A stretch of DNA of 64,000 nucleotides from Desulfolutivibrio sulfoxidireducens (GTDB lineage: Bacteria; Desulfobacterota; Desulfovibrionia; Desulfovibrionales; Desulfovibrionaceae): contig NZ_CP045508.1 in the NCBI RefSeq assembly GCF_013376475.1, positions 3,260,001-3,324,000 of the forward strand, given 5' to 3'. Under the pieces are notes generated by a model. That model saw only the letters and a list, made by a program, of their open reading frames with translations, was not told where the DNA came from and ran no database searches. Shown piece after piece: positions 54,431 to 63,358 of the stretch (within the stretch, counting starts at the first letter, position 1; every line of letters starts with the position of its first letter). Both the position numbers and the translations under genes were made by a program.

Positions 54431-56062
54431 ATGACGTGGGTGCAGCAATACCAACCCCTGGGGAATTATGTGGTCTCGGCGCTCGCGGCCGGCATTCCCC
54501 TGTACATCCTGTTCTACATGCTGGCCGTCAAACGCGCCGCCGGCCACAAGGCCGCCTTCCTGGGCACCCTGGCCGCCGTGATCCTGGCCATCGCCGCCTG
54601 GGGCATGCCCGTGGGCATGGCCATAAACGCCACCCTGTACGGCGCGGCCTTCGGCCTGTTCCCCATCGTGTGGATCGTGGTCACGGCCATCTGGATCTAC
54701 AACATGACCGTGGAATCCGGGGAGTTCGACATCATCAAGAACTCCCTGGCCCGCATCACCGACGACCGCAGGCTCCAGGCCATCTTCATCGCCTTCGCCT
54801 TCGGCTCGTTCATCGAGGGCACGGCCGGGTTCGGCACCCCGGTGGCCATCACCGCGGCCATGCTCGTGGGCCTGGGGTTCAACCCGCTCTACGCCGCCGG
54901 CATCTGCCTGATCGCCAACACCGCGCCCGTGGCCTTCGGGGCCATCGGCATCCCCATCGTGGTCGCGGCCCAGGTCACGGACCTCGACCTCATGCGCATA
55001 AGCCAGATCGTCGGCCGCCAGTTGCCCCTTTTGTCGGTCATCGTGCCCTTGTGGCTCTCCGTGACCATGTGCGGCTTCAAACGCTCCATTGAGGTCCTGC
55101 CGGCCATCATCGTCGCGGGCGTGTGCTTCGCCGGCTCCCAGTTCATCGTCTCCAACTATGTCGGCCCGTACCTGCCGGACATCATCTCGGCCATCGTGAC
55201 CATCATCGGCCTGGGGCTTTTCCTTCGCGTCTGGAAGCCCAAAAACGTCTGGCACTTCCCGGACGAGCCGCCGCCCGACGCCAAGCTCATGGCCACCCAG
55301 TTCACCGCCGCCGAGGTGCTGCGGGCCTGGACCCCGTACATCATCCTGGCCGTCATGGTCTTTTTGTGGGGGCTTGATTCGGTCAAGGCCATCCTCAACC
55401 CCGTAAGCATCAAGTTCTCCTGGCCCGGACTGCACAACCTGGTGGTCAAGACCGCGCCCATCGTGGCCAAGGACACCCCTTACGCCGCGGTCTACACCCT
55501 GAACTTCCTGTCCGCCGCCGGCACGGCCATCCTCATCTCCGGCCTGATCTCGGTGCTCTTCATCCCGGGCTACGGCTACGGCAAGGCCATGGCCTGCTTC
55601 AAGCGCACCCTCTTCCAACTGCGCTACCCCATCCTGACCATCTCCATGATCCTGGGCCTGGCCTACATCATGAACTACTCGGGCATGAGCTCCTCCATGG
55701 GCCTGGCCTTCACCGCCACGGGCGCGCTCTTCCCGTTCTTCGCGCCCATCCTCGGATGGCTCGGCGTGTTTTTGACCGGCTCGGACACCTCGTCCAACGC
55801 CCTGTTCGGCGCCCTGCAAAAGACCACCGCCCAGCAGATCGGTGTGGACCCGGCCCTGACCGTGGCCGCCAACTCCTCGGGTGGCGTCACCGGCAAGATG
55901 ATCTCGCCCCAGTCCATCTCCGTGGCCACGGCGGCCTCGAACATGGTCGGCCACGAGGGCGACATCTTCCGCTTCACCCTCAAGCACTCCATCGCCATGC
56001 TCCTGGTCATCTCGGTCTTGACCCTGCTTCAGGCCTATGCGCTGAAGTGGATGCTGCCCTAA
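54431..56062 (+). CDS. lctP: L-lactate permease (LctP family)
   Basis: From ATG 54431 (CGGAGGT ribosome-binding site) the product is 543 aa with about 13 membrane segments. The LctP hallmarks are present: AFAFGSFIEGTAGFGTPVAI (about 145-164), NTAPVAFGAIGIPI, FLTGSDTSSNALFGALQ (about 457-473) and SGGVTGKMISPQSISVA. It imports lactate or glycolate with protons. It lies in the middle of the lactate-oxidation genes, consistent with that substrate. Confidence 0.93.
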   Translation: MTWVQQYQPLGNYVVSALAAGIPLYILFYMLAVKRAAGHKAAFLGTLAAVILAIAAWGMPVGMAINATLYGAAFGLFPIVWIVVTAIWIYNMTVESGEFDIIKNSLARITDDRRLQAIFIAFAFGSFIEGTAGFGTPVAITAAMLVGLGFNPLYAAGICLIANTAPVAFGAIGIPIVVAAQVTDLDLMRISQIVGRQLPLLSVIVPLWLSVTMCGFKRSIEVLPAIIVAGVCFAGSQFIVSNYVGPYLPDIISAIVTIIGLGLFLRVWKPKNVWHFPDEPPPDAKLMATQFTAAEVLRAWTPYIILAVMVFLWGLDSVKAILNPVSIKFSWPGLHNLVVKTAPIVAKDTPYAAVYTLNFLSAAGTAILISGLISVLFIPGYGYGKAMACFKRTLFQLRYPILTISMILGLAYIMNYSGMSSSMGLAFTATGALFPFFAPILGWLGVFLTGSDTSSNALFGALQKTTAQQIGVDPALTVAANSSGGVTGKMISPQSISVATAASNMVGHEGDIFRFTLKHSIAMLLVISVLTLLQAYALKWMLP

Positions 56063-56127
56063 CCCGCATCGCCAAACCCGGTCCGGACGCCCCCGCGTCC
56101 GGACCGGCCCCCCTTCAAGGATCCCAC

Positions 56128-56757
56128 ATGGACGCCCCCGCCGATCTTGTCGAACTCTTTAGGACCAAGGCAGAGATGGTCTCGGCCGTGACCCTGCGGG
56201 CCGCCGACATGCCCACGGCCCTGGCCTACGTGGTCGACGCCTGCGAAAAAAAGGACGCCTGCAAGCTGCTCCTCTCCGGCTGCGAGGCGGCCCTGTCCGC
56301 GCCGGCCGCCGAACTGTGCGAAACCATCACCACAAAAACCATCGCCGCCCCGGACCTCTCCGACGCGGACTTCGCGGCCCTGGGGACCCTGTGTGAGCAC
56401 AAGGGCTTTCGCCTCATCCGTGACGGCCTGCGAAACCACCTCGGCGGCATCGACATCGCCGTGACCCACGTCGACGCGGGCATCGCCGAGACCGGAACCC
56501 TGGTCCTGCGCTCCCAAAGCGAGGAACTGCGACTGGCCACCATGGTCGCCGAGGTCCATATCGCCCTTTTGCCGGTCTCGGTCATCAAGGCCACCTCCCA
56601 CGACGTCGAACCCCTGGTGCGCCAGTGGATGGCCGACCCACCGGACTATACGGCGTTTATCACCGGGGCCTCCCGCACCGCCGACATCGAACGGGTCCTG
56701 GCCCTGGGCGTGCACGGCCCCCTGGAACTGCACATCGTCTTTCTCACGGAGGCCTAA
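56128..56757 (+). CDS. lutC: LutC/LldG-type lactate utilisation protein
   Basis: The 209-aa protein has the LUD domain of LutC: GIAETGTLVLRSQSEELRLA, LPVSVIKATSHDVE, FITGASRTADIERVLALGVHGP. Homologues form the L-lactate dehydrogenase complex with LutA and LutB. It precedes the LutB-LutA fusion gene by 3 nt, so the two are cotranscribed. The N-terminus is shorter and more divergent than in Bacillus LutC. Confidence 0.88.
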   Translation: MDAPADLVELFRTKAEMVSAVTLRAADMPTALAYVVDACEKKDACKLLLSGCEAALSAPAAELCETITTKTIAAPDLSDADFAALGTLCEHKGFRLIRDGLRNHLGGIDIAVTHVDAGIAETGTLVLRSQSEELRLATMVAEVHIALLPVSVIKATSHDVEPLVRQWMADPPDYTAFITGASRTADIERVLALGVHGPLELHIVFLTEA

Positions 56758-56760
56758 GCC

Positions 56761-58914
56761 ATGCAGACCGCCAAAGACATCAAGGGCTACCGCCAGGAAC
56801 TGCGTCAGGCGCTTTCCAACGAATTCCAGCGCACGGCCATGGACAATTTCGCCGTGTTCTACCGGGGGGCCCGGGCCCGGGCCTTCGCCGGCATGGACCT
56901 GCCGGCGCTCATCGCCGACGTGGCCCAGGCCAAGGACGCGGCCATGGCCCGCATGGACGAGCTTTTGGCCGAGTTCACGGCCAAGGCCACAAAAAACGGG
57001 GTCCATGTCCACCTGGCGGCCACGGCCGACGAGGCCAACGCCATCATCGCCGACATCGCCAAGGCCGAGGGCGTCAAGAAAATCGTCAAGTCCAAGTCCA
57101 TGACCGCCGAGGAGACGCTTTTAAACCACCGCCTGGAGGCCGACGGCTACGAGGTCACCGAGACCGACCTCGGCGAGTGGATCATCCAGTTGCGCCACGA
57201 GGGTCCCACCCACATGGTCATGCCCGCCATCCACCTCTCCCGGGCCCAGGTGGCCGACCTCTTCAGCGACGTCACCGGCCAGAAACAGGAGGTGGACATC
57301 CCAAAGCTGGTCAAGGTGGCCCGGCGCGAACTGCGACGCAAATTCGCCCAGGCCGACATGGGCATCTCCGGGGCCAACTTCGTCCTGGCCGACACCGGCA
57401 GCCTGGGCATCATCACCAACGAGGGCAACGGCCGGCTGGTGACCACCCTGCCCCGGGTCCACGTGGCCCTGGTGGGCCTGGACAAGCTCGTGCCCTCCAT
57501 GGATGACGCGCTCAAGGTCATAAAGGTCCTGCCCCGCAACGCCACGGCCCAGGCCATCTCCTCCTACGTCACCTGGATCACCGGCAAAAACGCCTGCGCC
57601 GCCTCCCCTGACGGCAAAAAGTCCATGCACGTGGTCTTTCTGGACAACGGCCGCCGCAGGCTGGCCGCCGACCCGGTCTTCTCCCAGGCCCTTCGCTGCG
57701 TGCGCTGCGGGGCCTGCGCCAACGTCTGCCCCATCTACCGCCAGGTCGGCGGGCACACCTACGGCCACATCTACATCGGGGCCGTGGGCCTGGTCCTGAC
57801 CTACTTCTACCACGGCCGGGACAAGGCCAAAAACCTGGTCCAGAACTGTCTCAACTGCGGGGCCTGCAAGGCCGCCTGCGTGGCCGGCATCGACCTGCCC
57901 TATCTCATAAAGGAGGTCCACGCCCGCATCCTGGCCGAGGAGGGCCGGCCCTTCCAGAATACCGCCCTGTCCCTGGCCATGCGCAACCGGACCCTGTTTC
58001 ACGGCACACTGCGGGCCGCCAGCCTGTTGCAAAGGCCCATCACCGGCGGCACCCCATACCTGCGGCACCTGCCCATGTTCTTCGCCAAGGACCAGGAGTT
58101 TCGGGCCCTGCCGGCCATCGCCGAAAAACCCCTGCGCGACCGCTGGAAGGACATCAAACCCCATCCGGAGACCTCCACCGTCAAGGCCGCGCTTTTCTCC
58201 GGCTGCGTCCAGGACTTCGTCTACCCCGAACAGGCCGAGGCCGCCGTGTCCCTGTTCCACGGCAGAAACGCCGACCTGGCCTACCCCATGGACCAGACCT
58301 GCTGCGGCCTGCCCGCGCTCATGATGGGCGAGAAAAGGACCGCCAGGGACGTGGCCGTCCAGAACATCAAGGCCTTCGACGACTGCAACTGCGACTACAT
58401 CCTGACCCTGTGCGCCTCCTGCGCCTCGCACCTGAAAAAAGGATACCCGCGCCTCCTTTCCGACGATCCCAAATACGCCAAGGCCGCCGAACGCTTCGCG
58501 GCCAAGGTCATCGACTTCAGCACCTTCGCCCGCGATGTGCTCAAACTCGCGCCCGAGGACTTCACCGGACCGGCCACCACAACCGCCCTGCACGCCCCCT
58601 GCCACCTGTGCCGGGGCCTGGGCGTGACCGAGGCCCCGCGCGACATGCTCAAGATAGCCGGCCTCGAATACGCCCCCTATGACGAGGAAGACGTGTGCTG
58701 CGGCTTCGGCGGCACCTTCTCCCTCAAATTCCCGGAACTGTCGGCCGAAATACTCAAAAAGAAACTCCACAATGTGGCCGCCACGGGTGCCACGCTCCTG
58801 ATCACCGACTGCCCCGGCTGCGTCATGCAACTGCGCGGCGGCGCGGACAACCTGAAAATGGACATCACCGTCAAACATAGCGCCGAAGTGCTGGCCGAGC
58901 GCAGGAAGAGGTAA
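56761..58914 (+). CDS. LutB-LutA fusion: large subunit of quinone-linked L-lactate dehydrogenase
   Basis: The 717-aa protein fuses two usually separate subunits. The N-terminal part is LutB-like: a LUD domain (MGISGANFVLADTGSLGIIT, about 200-219) and two ferredoxin motifs (CVRCGACANVCPIY and CLNCGACKAACVAG, about 314-376). The C-terminal part (about 475-715) is LutA-like with two CCG domains (CCGLPALMMGEKRT and CCGFGGTFSLKFPELS). With LutC it oxidises L-lactate to pyruvate, a flavin-independent type found in sulfate reducers. The fused arrangement (LdhH-type) is known in Desulfovibrio relatives. Confidence 0.9.
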   Translation: MQTAKDIKGYRQELRQALSNEFQRTAMDNFAVFYRGARARAFAGMDLPALIADVAQAKDAAMARMDELLAEFTAKATKNGVHVHLAATADEANAIIADIAKAEGVKKIVKSKSMTAEETLLNHRLEADGYEVTETDLGEWIIQLRHEGPTHMVMPAIHLSRAQVADLFSDVTGQKQEVDIPKLVKVARRELRRKFAQADMGISGANFVLADTGSLGIITNEGNGRLVTTLPRVHVALVGLDKLVPSMDDALKVIKVLPRNATAQAISSYVTWITGKNACAASPDGKKSMHVVFLDNGRRRLAADPVFSQALRCVRCGACANVCPIYRQVGGHTYGHIYIGAVGLVLTYFYHGRDKAKNLVQNCLNCGACKAACVAGIDLPYLIKEVHARILAEEGRPFQNTALSLAMRNRTLFHGTLRAASLLQRPITGGTPYLRHLPMFFAKDQEFRALPAIAEKPLRDRWKDIKPHPETSTVKAALFSGCVQDFVYPEQAEAAVSLFHGRNADLAYPMDQTCCGLPALMMGEKRTARDVAVQNIKAFDDCNCDYILTLCASCASHLKKGYPRLLSDDPKYAKAAERFAAKVIDFSTFARDVLKLAPEDFTGPATTTALHAPCHLCRGLGVTEAPRDMLKIAGLEYAPYDEEDVCCGFGGTFSLKFPELSAEILKKKLHNVAATGATLLITDCPGCVMQLRGGADNLKMDITVKHSAEVLAERRKR

Positions 58915-58954
58915 GGGGAAAAGAGAAATCGGGGCTGCCGCCCCTTGCCCCCGT

Positions 58955-58977
58955 CCGGGGGGAATCATTCCCCCCGG
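58955..58977. repeat. Dispersed palindrome CCGGGGGGAAT-N-ATTCCCCCCGG, copy 4
   Basis: A perfect 23-bp palindrome 41 nt after the last gene of the lactate operon. It matches 5264-5286 and parts of the 205-bp repeats and probably acts as a 3'-end hairpin. Confidence 0.75.
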
Positions 58978-59105
58978 GAGGGACTGGCGAAAAAAACCGG
59001 ACGACAGCGCGAAGCAGTGCTGTCGTCCGGTTTTATGGACAATGCGACATCCGAAACGCAAGGCTCTTGGCTCTTCGAGAGGCTTTGGCGGGATCAAGAA
59101 AAATG

Positions 59106-59377
59106 CCCCGAACCCGGCCCGCCAACCATGCTCTTCCACCGCGTTGCCGGGATCGAAAAAATCGTCTGAGCCGGGCGAGGGGTCACGGAAAACCCGGCGG
59201 CGGCGCGAGGCCTTGCCGAGCCGTGCCGCCGACGGGTTTTGCCGTCGGCCCCGAACCCGGCCCGCCAATCTTCTTTCCTCTTGCCGACTTGCCGAGGTCA
59301 AAAAAAGCCGCTCAAACCGGACGAGGGGTCACGGAAAACCCGTCGGCCCCGAACCCGACCCGCCGACCTCCCAGCCC
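59106..59377. repeat. Degenerate tandem repeat, about 2.3 units
   Basis: A block CCCCGAACCCG(G/A)CCCGCC occurs at 59106, 59249 and 59347. A second block CGAGGGGTCACGGAAAACCC occurs at 59176 and 59322. Units of about 143-146 bp share these blocks and a purine-rich middle. Nothing here looks coding. It separates the lactate operon from the GGDEF gene. The rest of the 58915-59401 gap holds only the palindrome at 58955. Confidence 0.65.
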
Positions 59378-59401
59378 CCGCAAGGCATCTTGAAAAAAGG
59401 C

Positions 59402-60826
59402 CTACGCCGACACCTTGACCGCCACCCGGTTGCGTCCCTGGTTCTTGGCCGCATACAACGCCTCGTCGGCCTGGCGCACCACCTCGTCCACATCCAGGCA
59501 ATCCCGGCACACGGCCACGCCGATGCTGATGGTCCGCGAGACGCCCTCTCCGTTGACCGGCAAGACGAGCTTCTCAAAGGCGTGACGCAGTTTTTCAGCC
59601 GCAATCCGCCCGCCCTCCAGGTCCGTGTCCGCCAGAAGAATCAAAAATTCCTCCCCGCCCCACCGGCACACCATGTCCCCGGTCCGGACCGAGGCCTGAA
59701 GCGTCTCGGCCGCCAGACGCAGCAACTGGTCGCCGATCTCGTGGCCGTAGGCGTCGTTGACCGACTTGAACCAATCCACGTCGCACGAAAGGATGGCAAA
59801 GGGGCTGCTCCCGCGCCCCACCCTGGCCACATGGGCCGCGAGTTGCCGTTCCATGGCCCTGCGGTTGGGAAGCCCGGTGAGCGGATCGGTCATGGCCGCC
59901 GCGTAAAGCGCCCGCTCGGCCTTTTTGCGCTCCTCGATCTCGAACACCAGTTGCGCGTTGACCCGCTGAAGCTCCATGGTCCGTTCCTCGACCCTGGCCT
60001 CCAGTTCGTTCCGGGACCTGCGTAACTGGGCCTCGGCCTCATCCCGGCGGGCCAGGGTCTCGGCCAGCCGGGCGGACATGTCGTTCAAGGCCGAGGCCAG
60101 GCGGTCCAGTTCGTCCCCGGTATGCACGTCCACGCGACCGCCCGGACGCCCCTCGGCCACTTCGGCGCAGGTTTTTGCGAACAACCGGATGGGCCGGTTG
60201 ATGCGCCGGGCCAGCACCGAGGCGAAGACGAAGGCCAGTCCCAGGGACAAGCTTAAGGAGATGATTCCCGACAAACGCAGATGCCAGAGTTTGCGTTCCA
60301 CCTCGGCGTCGCGCATGTCGATGCCCAGAAGATAGCTGTCCTTGCCGCCGCGTAGCGGCGCATATCCGGACATGAACACCCCCCAGGCGTCCTTGTACAG
60401 CCGGTCGTCCACCGCGGGGCCGGAAAAGCCGGCCAGGAGAGATGCCGGAGGGCTGGGATACTCGGTTCCGGGCAGGGCCTGCTCCTCCGACTCGTCCGAA
60501 TCGACAACGAAAAAGGTCTTCTCCCCTTCCCGGCGCATGACGTACAGATAGGCGATGTCCGGATTGGTTCGCCGCAGCCGGCGCAGCACGTCGAGTCCGT
60601 CACGGTAGGCGGGCAGGGAGACGTCCCCGGGGCCGCGCACGGCGTCCAGGCTGGCGGCGTCCAGGGATTCGGCGGCCATGGCCGCCGTGCTTGACAAACG
60701 GTGCTTCAGGTTTTCAAGCAGGCTGTCCAGGGCGCTGACATAAAAATAGGTGCCGATGCTGCCCGAGACGAGCACCACGGCCAGAAAGTGGCTCAGAAAC
60801 AGCCGGGTCTTGATCGAGATACGCAT
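59402..60826 (-). CDS. Membrane-bound diguanylate cyclase (HAMP-GGDEF)
   Basis: From ATG 60826 the protein is 474 aa. It has an N-terminal membrane helix (LFLSHFLAVVLVSGSIG), a periplasmic sensor domain (about 30-180), a second helix (IISLSLSLGLAFVFASVLA), a HAMP domain (RINRPIRLFAKTCAEVAEG), a coiled coil and a C-terminal GGDEF domain with an intact GGEEF active site and the inhibitory RxxD I-site (RTGD) five residues before it. It should make cyclic di-GMP in response to a periplasmic signal, with product inhibition. The frame is open upstream to 61114, but no signal peptide or domain lies there. Confidence 0.9.
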   Translation of the reverse strand: MRISIKTRLFLSHFLAVVLVSGSIGTYFYVSALDSLLENLKHRLSSTAAMAAESLDAASLDAVRGPGDVSLPAYRDGLDVLRRLRRTNPDIAYLYVMRREGEKTFFVVDSDESEEQALPGTEYPSPPASLLAGFSGPAVDDRLYKDAWGVFMSGYAPLRGGKDSYLLGIDMRDAEVERKLWHLRLSGIISLSLSLGLAFVFASVLARRINRPIRLFAKTCAEVAEGRPGGRVDVHTGDELDRLASALNDMSARLAETLARRDEAEAQLRRSRNELEARVEERTMELQRVNAQLVFEIEERKKAERALYAAAMTDPLTGLPNRRAMERQLAAHVARVGRGSSPFAILSCDVDWFKSVNDAYGHEIGDQLLRLAAETLQASVRTGDMVCRWGGEEFLILLADTDLEGGRIAAEKLRHAFEKLVLPVNGEGVSRTISIGVAVCRDCLDVDEVVRQADEALYAAKNQGRNRVAVKVSA

Positions 60827-61137
60827 GTCCGCCCCCCTTGGGGGAAATGTCGTCAGGCAAAACCAGCGGTTACAGACCGCCACGTCCCTGATGCCGCGCC
60901 GCGTCCGGGCAGCAGGGATATGCCCGGCATCCGCACCGTCATCAACTACTATCTTTGAGATATTAGCAACAATCATGCCCGCGTCTCCCCGAAACCCGGC
61001 GCTCCGCCAGTGGGACGCCGGGCCGCTCTTCACAAAGGACGCAGTGAATCCGCCAAGGGTGAAATCCACGAAATGTGGACTCCCCTGGAATCCGGACTTG
61101 ATCGCCGCCCGCAAACAGGTAGGGTTCCGAAAACGCC
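60827..61137. promoter_or_regulatory. Divergent promoter region between GGDEF and AraC genes
   Basis: An AT-richer patch at about 60938-60978 is the likeliest site of promoters. No specific box can be assigned. Confidence 0.35.
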
Positions 61138-61959
61138 ATGGCCAGAAATCCCACCCACGCCCACGTCACCTTCCACCGCGACCCGGACCTGCCGGGCTTC
61201 GAACTGCGCTATTCCCGCTACGGCGGCCACGCCTTCCGCAAGCACACCCACGCCGCCTACTGCGTGGGCCTGGTAGAATCCGGGGAGAGCGACTTTTACC
61301 TGGACGGGTGCGTCCTGCGCACCGCGCCGGGCGACGTGGTGTGCATCAACCCCGGCGAGGTCCACGCCTGCAACCCCGACCCCGGCTCGGCCATGATCTA
61401 CCGCATGGCCTACCTGGCCCCGGCCTGGATCGACCGCGTGGGCGCAGAGATTTTCGCCCCGGGGTCCGGGGGCTTCCGGTTCACGCGTCCGGTGCTGCGC
61501 GACGCGGACATCTTCGAGGCCTTTTCGCGCCTGTATCTGGCCGCCGAGGCCGGGGCCGAGGCCCTGGAAAAGGAGATCCTGCTGGTGTCCGCGCTGGGCG
61601 CGCTTCTCACCCGGTTCGCCGGAGTCGCGCCCGACCCGGCCGACGGCGAAAACGTCGCGGCCAGGGCCGTGCGGGAGCTGTTGGAGGCCGACCCGGCGGC
61701 CGGGCTGACCCTGGACGACCTGGCCCGGGCCGCCGGTCGCGGCCGCTACCACACCCTGCGCCTTTTCCGGGAGGCCTACGGCCTGCCGCCCCATGCCTAC
61801 CGCACCCAGCTCCGGGTGGAGATGGCCAAGCGGCTTTTGTCCCAGGGCCGGTCCATCATCGACACCGCCCTGGAAACCGGCTTTTCCGACCAGAGCCACT
61901 TCACCCGGGTCTTCCGGGAGCACACCGGGGCCACCCCCAACCAGTACCTGGCTGGATAG
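61138..61959 (+). CDS. AraC-family transcriptional regulator with cupin sensor
   Basis: The 273-aa protein has an N-terminal AraC-type cupin (FRKHTHAAYCVGLVESGES, GDVVCINPGEVHA) and a C-terminal pair of helix-turn-helix motifs (LTLDDLARAAGRGRYHTLRL and IIDTALETGFSDQSHFTRVF, then HTGATPNQYL). Its neighbour, a DMT exporter encoded 226 nt downstream, is the most likely target, a common pairing for amino-acid or metabolite efflux genes. Confidence 0.88.
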   Translation: MARNPTHAHVTFHRDPDLPGFELRYSRYGGHAFRKHTHAAYCVGLVESGESDFYLDGCVLRTAPGDVVCINPGEVHACNPDPGSAMIYRMAYLAPAWIDRVGAEIFAPGSGGFRFTRPVLRDADIFEAFSRLYLAAEAGAEALEKEILLVSALGALLTRFAGVAPDPADGENVAARAVRELLEADPAAGLTLDDLARAAGRGRYHTLRLFREAYGLPPHAYRTQLRVEMAKRLLSQGRSIIDTALETGFSDQSHFTRVFREHTGATPNQYLAG

Positions 61960-62185
61960 CCTTCCGGCCGTCTCAACGCGCGAAACACTCTCCCCACGGC
62001 AATTTCCTGCCATACGCCGCCCACCCTCCGGGCTATGTGACGGACCGCCGCGCGCCGGGTCCGGCCCAGCGGACGCCGTGCCCATGTCCGCGTCGCCCGG
62101 ACCTGCCACACGCGCGTAGAACAGATTAAAACTCTCTCTTTCATGCGTTGACTTGGTTTTCAAATCGCAACACAGGGAGGTTTTC

Positions 62186-63121
62186 ATGATGCGTCCTGAC
62201 GCGTCCGTTGTGCCGGTTGTATGTCTGGGCGGGGCCGTACTCTTGTGGGGCACCAGTTTCGTGGCCGCCAAGGAGGCGTTGACCGCCTTTTCGCCCCTGG
62301 CCCTGGTCTTTGCGCGCATGGCCCTGGCCTCGGCGGTGTTTGCCTGCTTCCGGCCGGCCATGCGAAAAAGCCGGCCGCTGCCAGGAGATTGGAAGTGGCT
62401 GGCTCTTTTGTGCCTGTTTCAGCCCTGCCTGTATTTCCTGTTCGAGGCCAACGCCCTGACCCTGACCACAGCCTCCCAGGCCGGGGTCATCTCCTCCCTG
62501 GTGCCGCTTCTGGTCGCGGCCGGGGCCTGGGCGTTTTTCGCCGAACCGCTTTCGGCGCGCGCGGCGGCCGGGCTTGTCCTGTGCCTTACCGGCGTGGCCG
62601 GGCTCTCCTTGGGGGCCACTGTGGAGGGTGAGGCCCCGGACCCGGTCCTGGGCAACGTCCTGGAGCTTGCGGCCATGGCCTGCGCCGCCGGCTACATGCT
62701 GGTGGTCAAGCACTTAAGCCCCCGGCACGATCCCTGGCGGCTGACGGCCCTGCAATGCCTGGCCGGGGCGGTTTTTTTCCTGCCGGCGGCACTTGGCGCG
62801 CCGGGGCGCATGTGGCTTGAGGCCGACGCCTTGGCCTTGGCCTCGGCCGCCTATCTGGGGCTGGGGGTCACGGTGGGGGCGTTTGGGCTCTACAATATGG
62901 CCATGGCCCGCATGCCCGCCGGCCGGGCGGCCATGGCCATCAACCTGGTGCCGCCGGCGGCATTGATCGCCGGCGTGGTCTTTCGCGGCGACACGCTTTC
63001 CATGGGGCAGCTTGCGGCCTGCGCGGCCATCGCCGCCGGCGTGCTTCTGGGCCGTGTTGGCCGGGCCAAAAACGCCTCGGCCGGAGGTTCTCCCGCCCCC
63101 GTGGGGGCAAAAAGTGTCTGA
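62186..63121 (+). CDS. EamA/DMT-family transporter
   Basis: From ATG 62186 (GGGAGG ribosome-binding site) the product is 311 aa with ten hydrophobic segments in two EamA repeats (GGAVLLWGTSFVAAKEAL near 15-32; AAGYMLVVKHLSP near 175). Family members export small metabolites such as amino acids. It is probably controlled by the AraC-type regulator upstream. A second ATG follows immediately (62189). Confidence 0.87.
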   Translation: MMRPDASVVPVVCLGGAVLLWGTSFVAAKEALTAFSPLALVFARMALASAVFACFRPAMRKSRPLPGDWKWLALLCLFQPCLYFLFEANALTLTTASQAGVISSLVPLLVAAGAWAFFAEPLSARAAAGLVLCLTGVAGLSLGATVEGEAPDPVLGNVLELAAMACAAGYMLVVKHLSPRHDPWRLTALQCLAGAVFFLPAALGAPGRMWLEADALALASAAYLGLGVTVGAFGLYNMAMARMPAGRAAMAINLVPPAALIAGVVFRGDTLSMGQLAACAAIAAGVLLGRVGRAKNASAGGSPAPVGAKSV

Positions 63122-63358
63122 AGACCCGCTTTCCCTCCTCCTTTTCCGCCTGCGCCGGAATACCCACTTCCGGCCCGGCCGGGGCACGACTTGGCCCCGG
63201 ACTCCCGCCGTGTTATGCCGCCGTTGACGCGTCGCCCGCCCGGGCCGCGCGCCTGTTTCGGCTGTTGCGCCGGCGGCTGTCGTGAAGGTGTTTCGCTTTT
63301 TCGATTTCCGCCCCTTGCCCGTCGTGGCCCCGAGAACCCTTTCCCGTCGAGGATGCCC

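Noticed and set aside
57121-59301. 726-aa minus-strand frame
   Set aside because: Antisense to the LutB-LutA fusion and the intergenic repeats.
59106-59377. Possible CRISPR-like array
   Set aside because: Only two to three degenerate copies with unequal spacing of about 100-145 bp, and no cas genes in the window.
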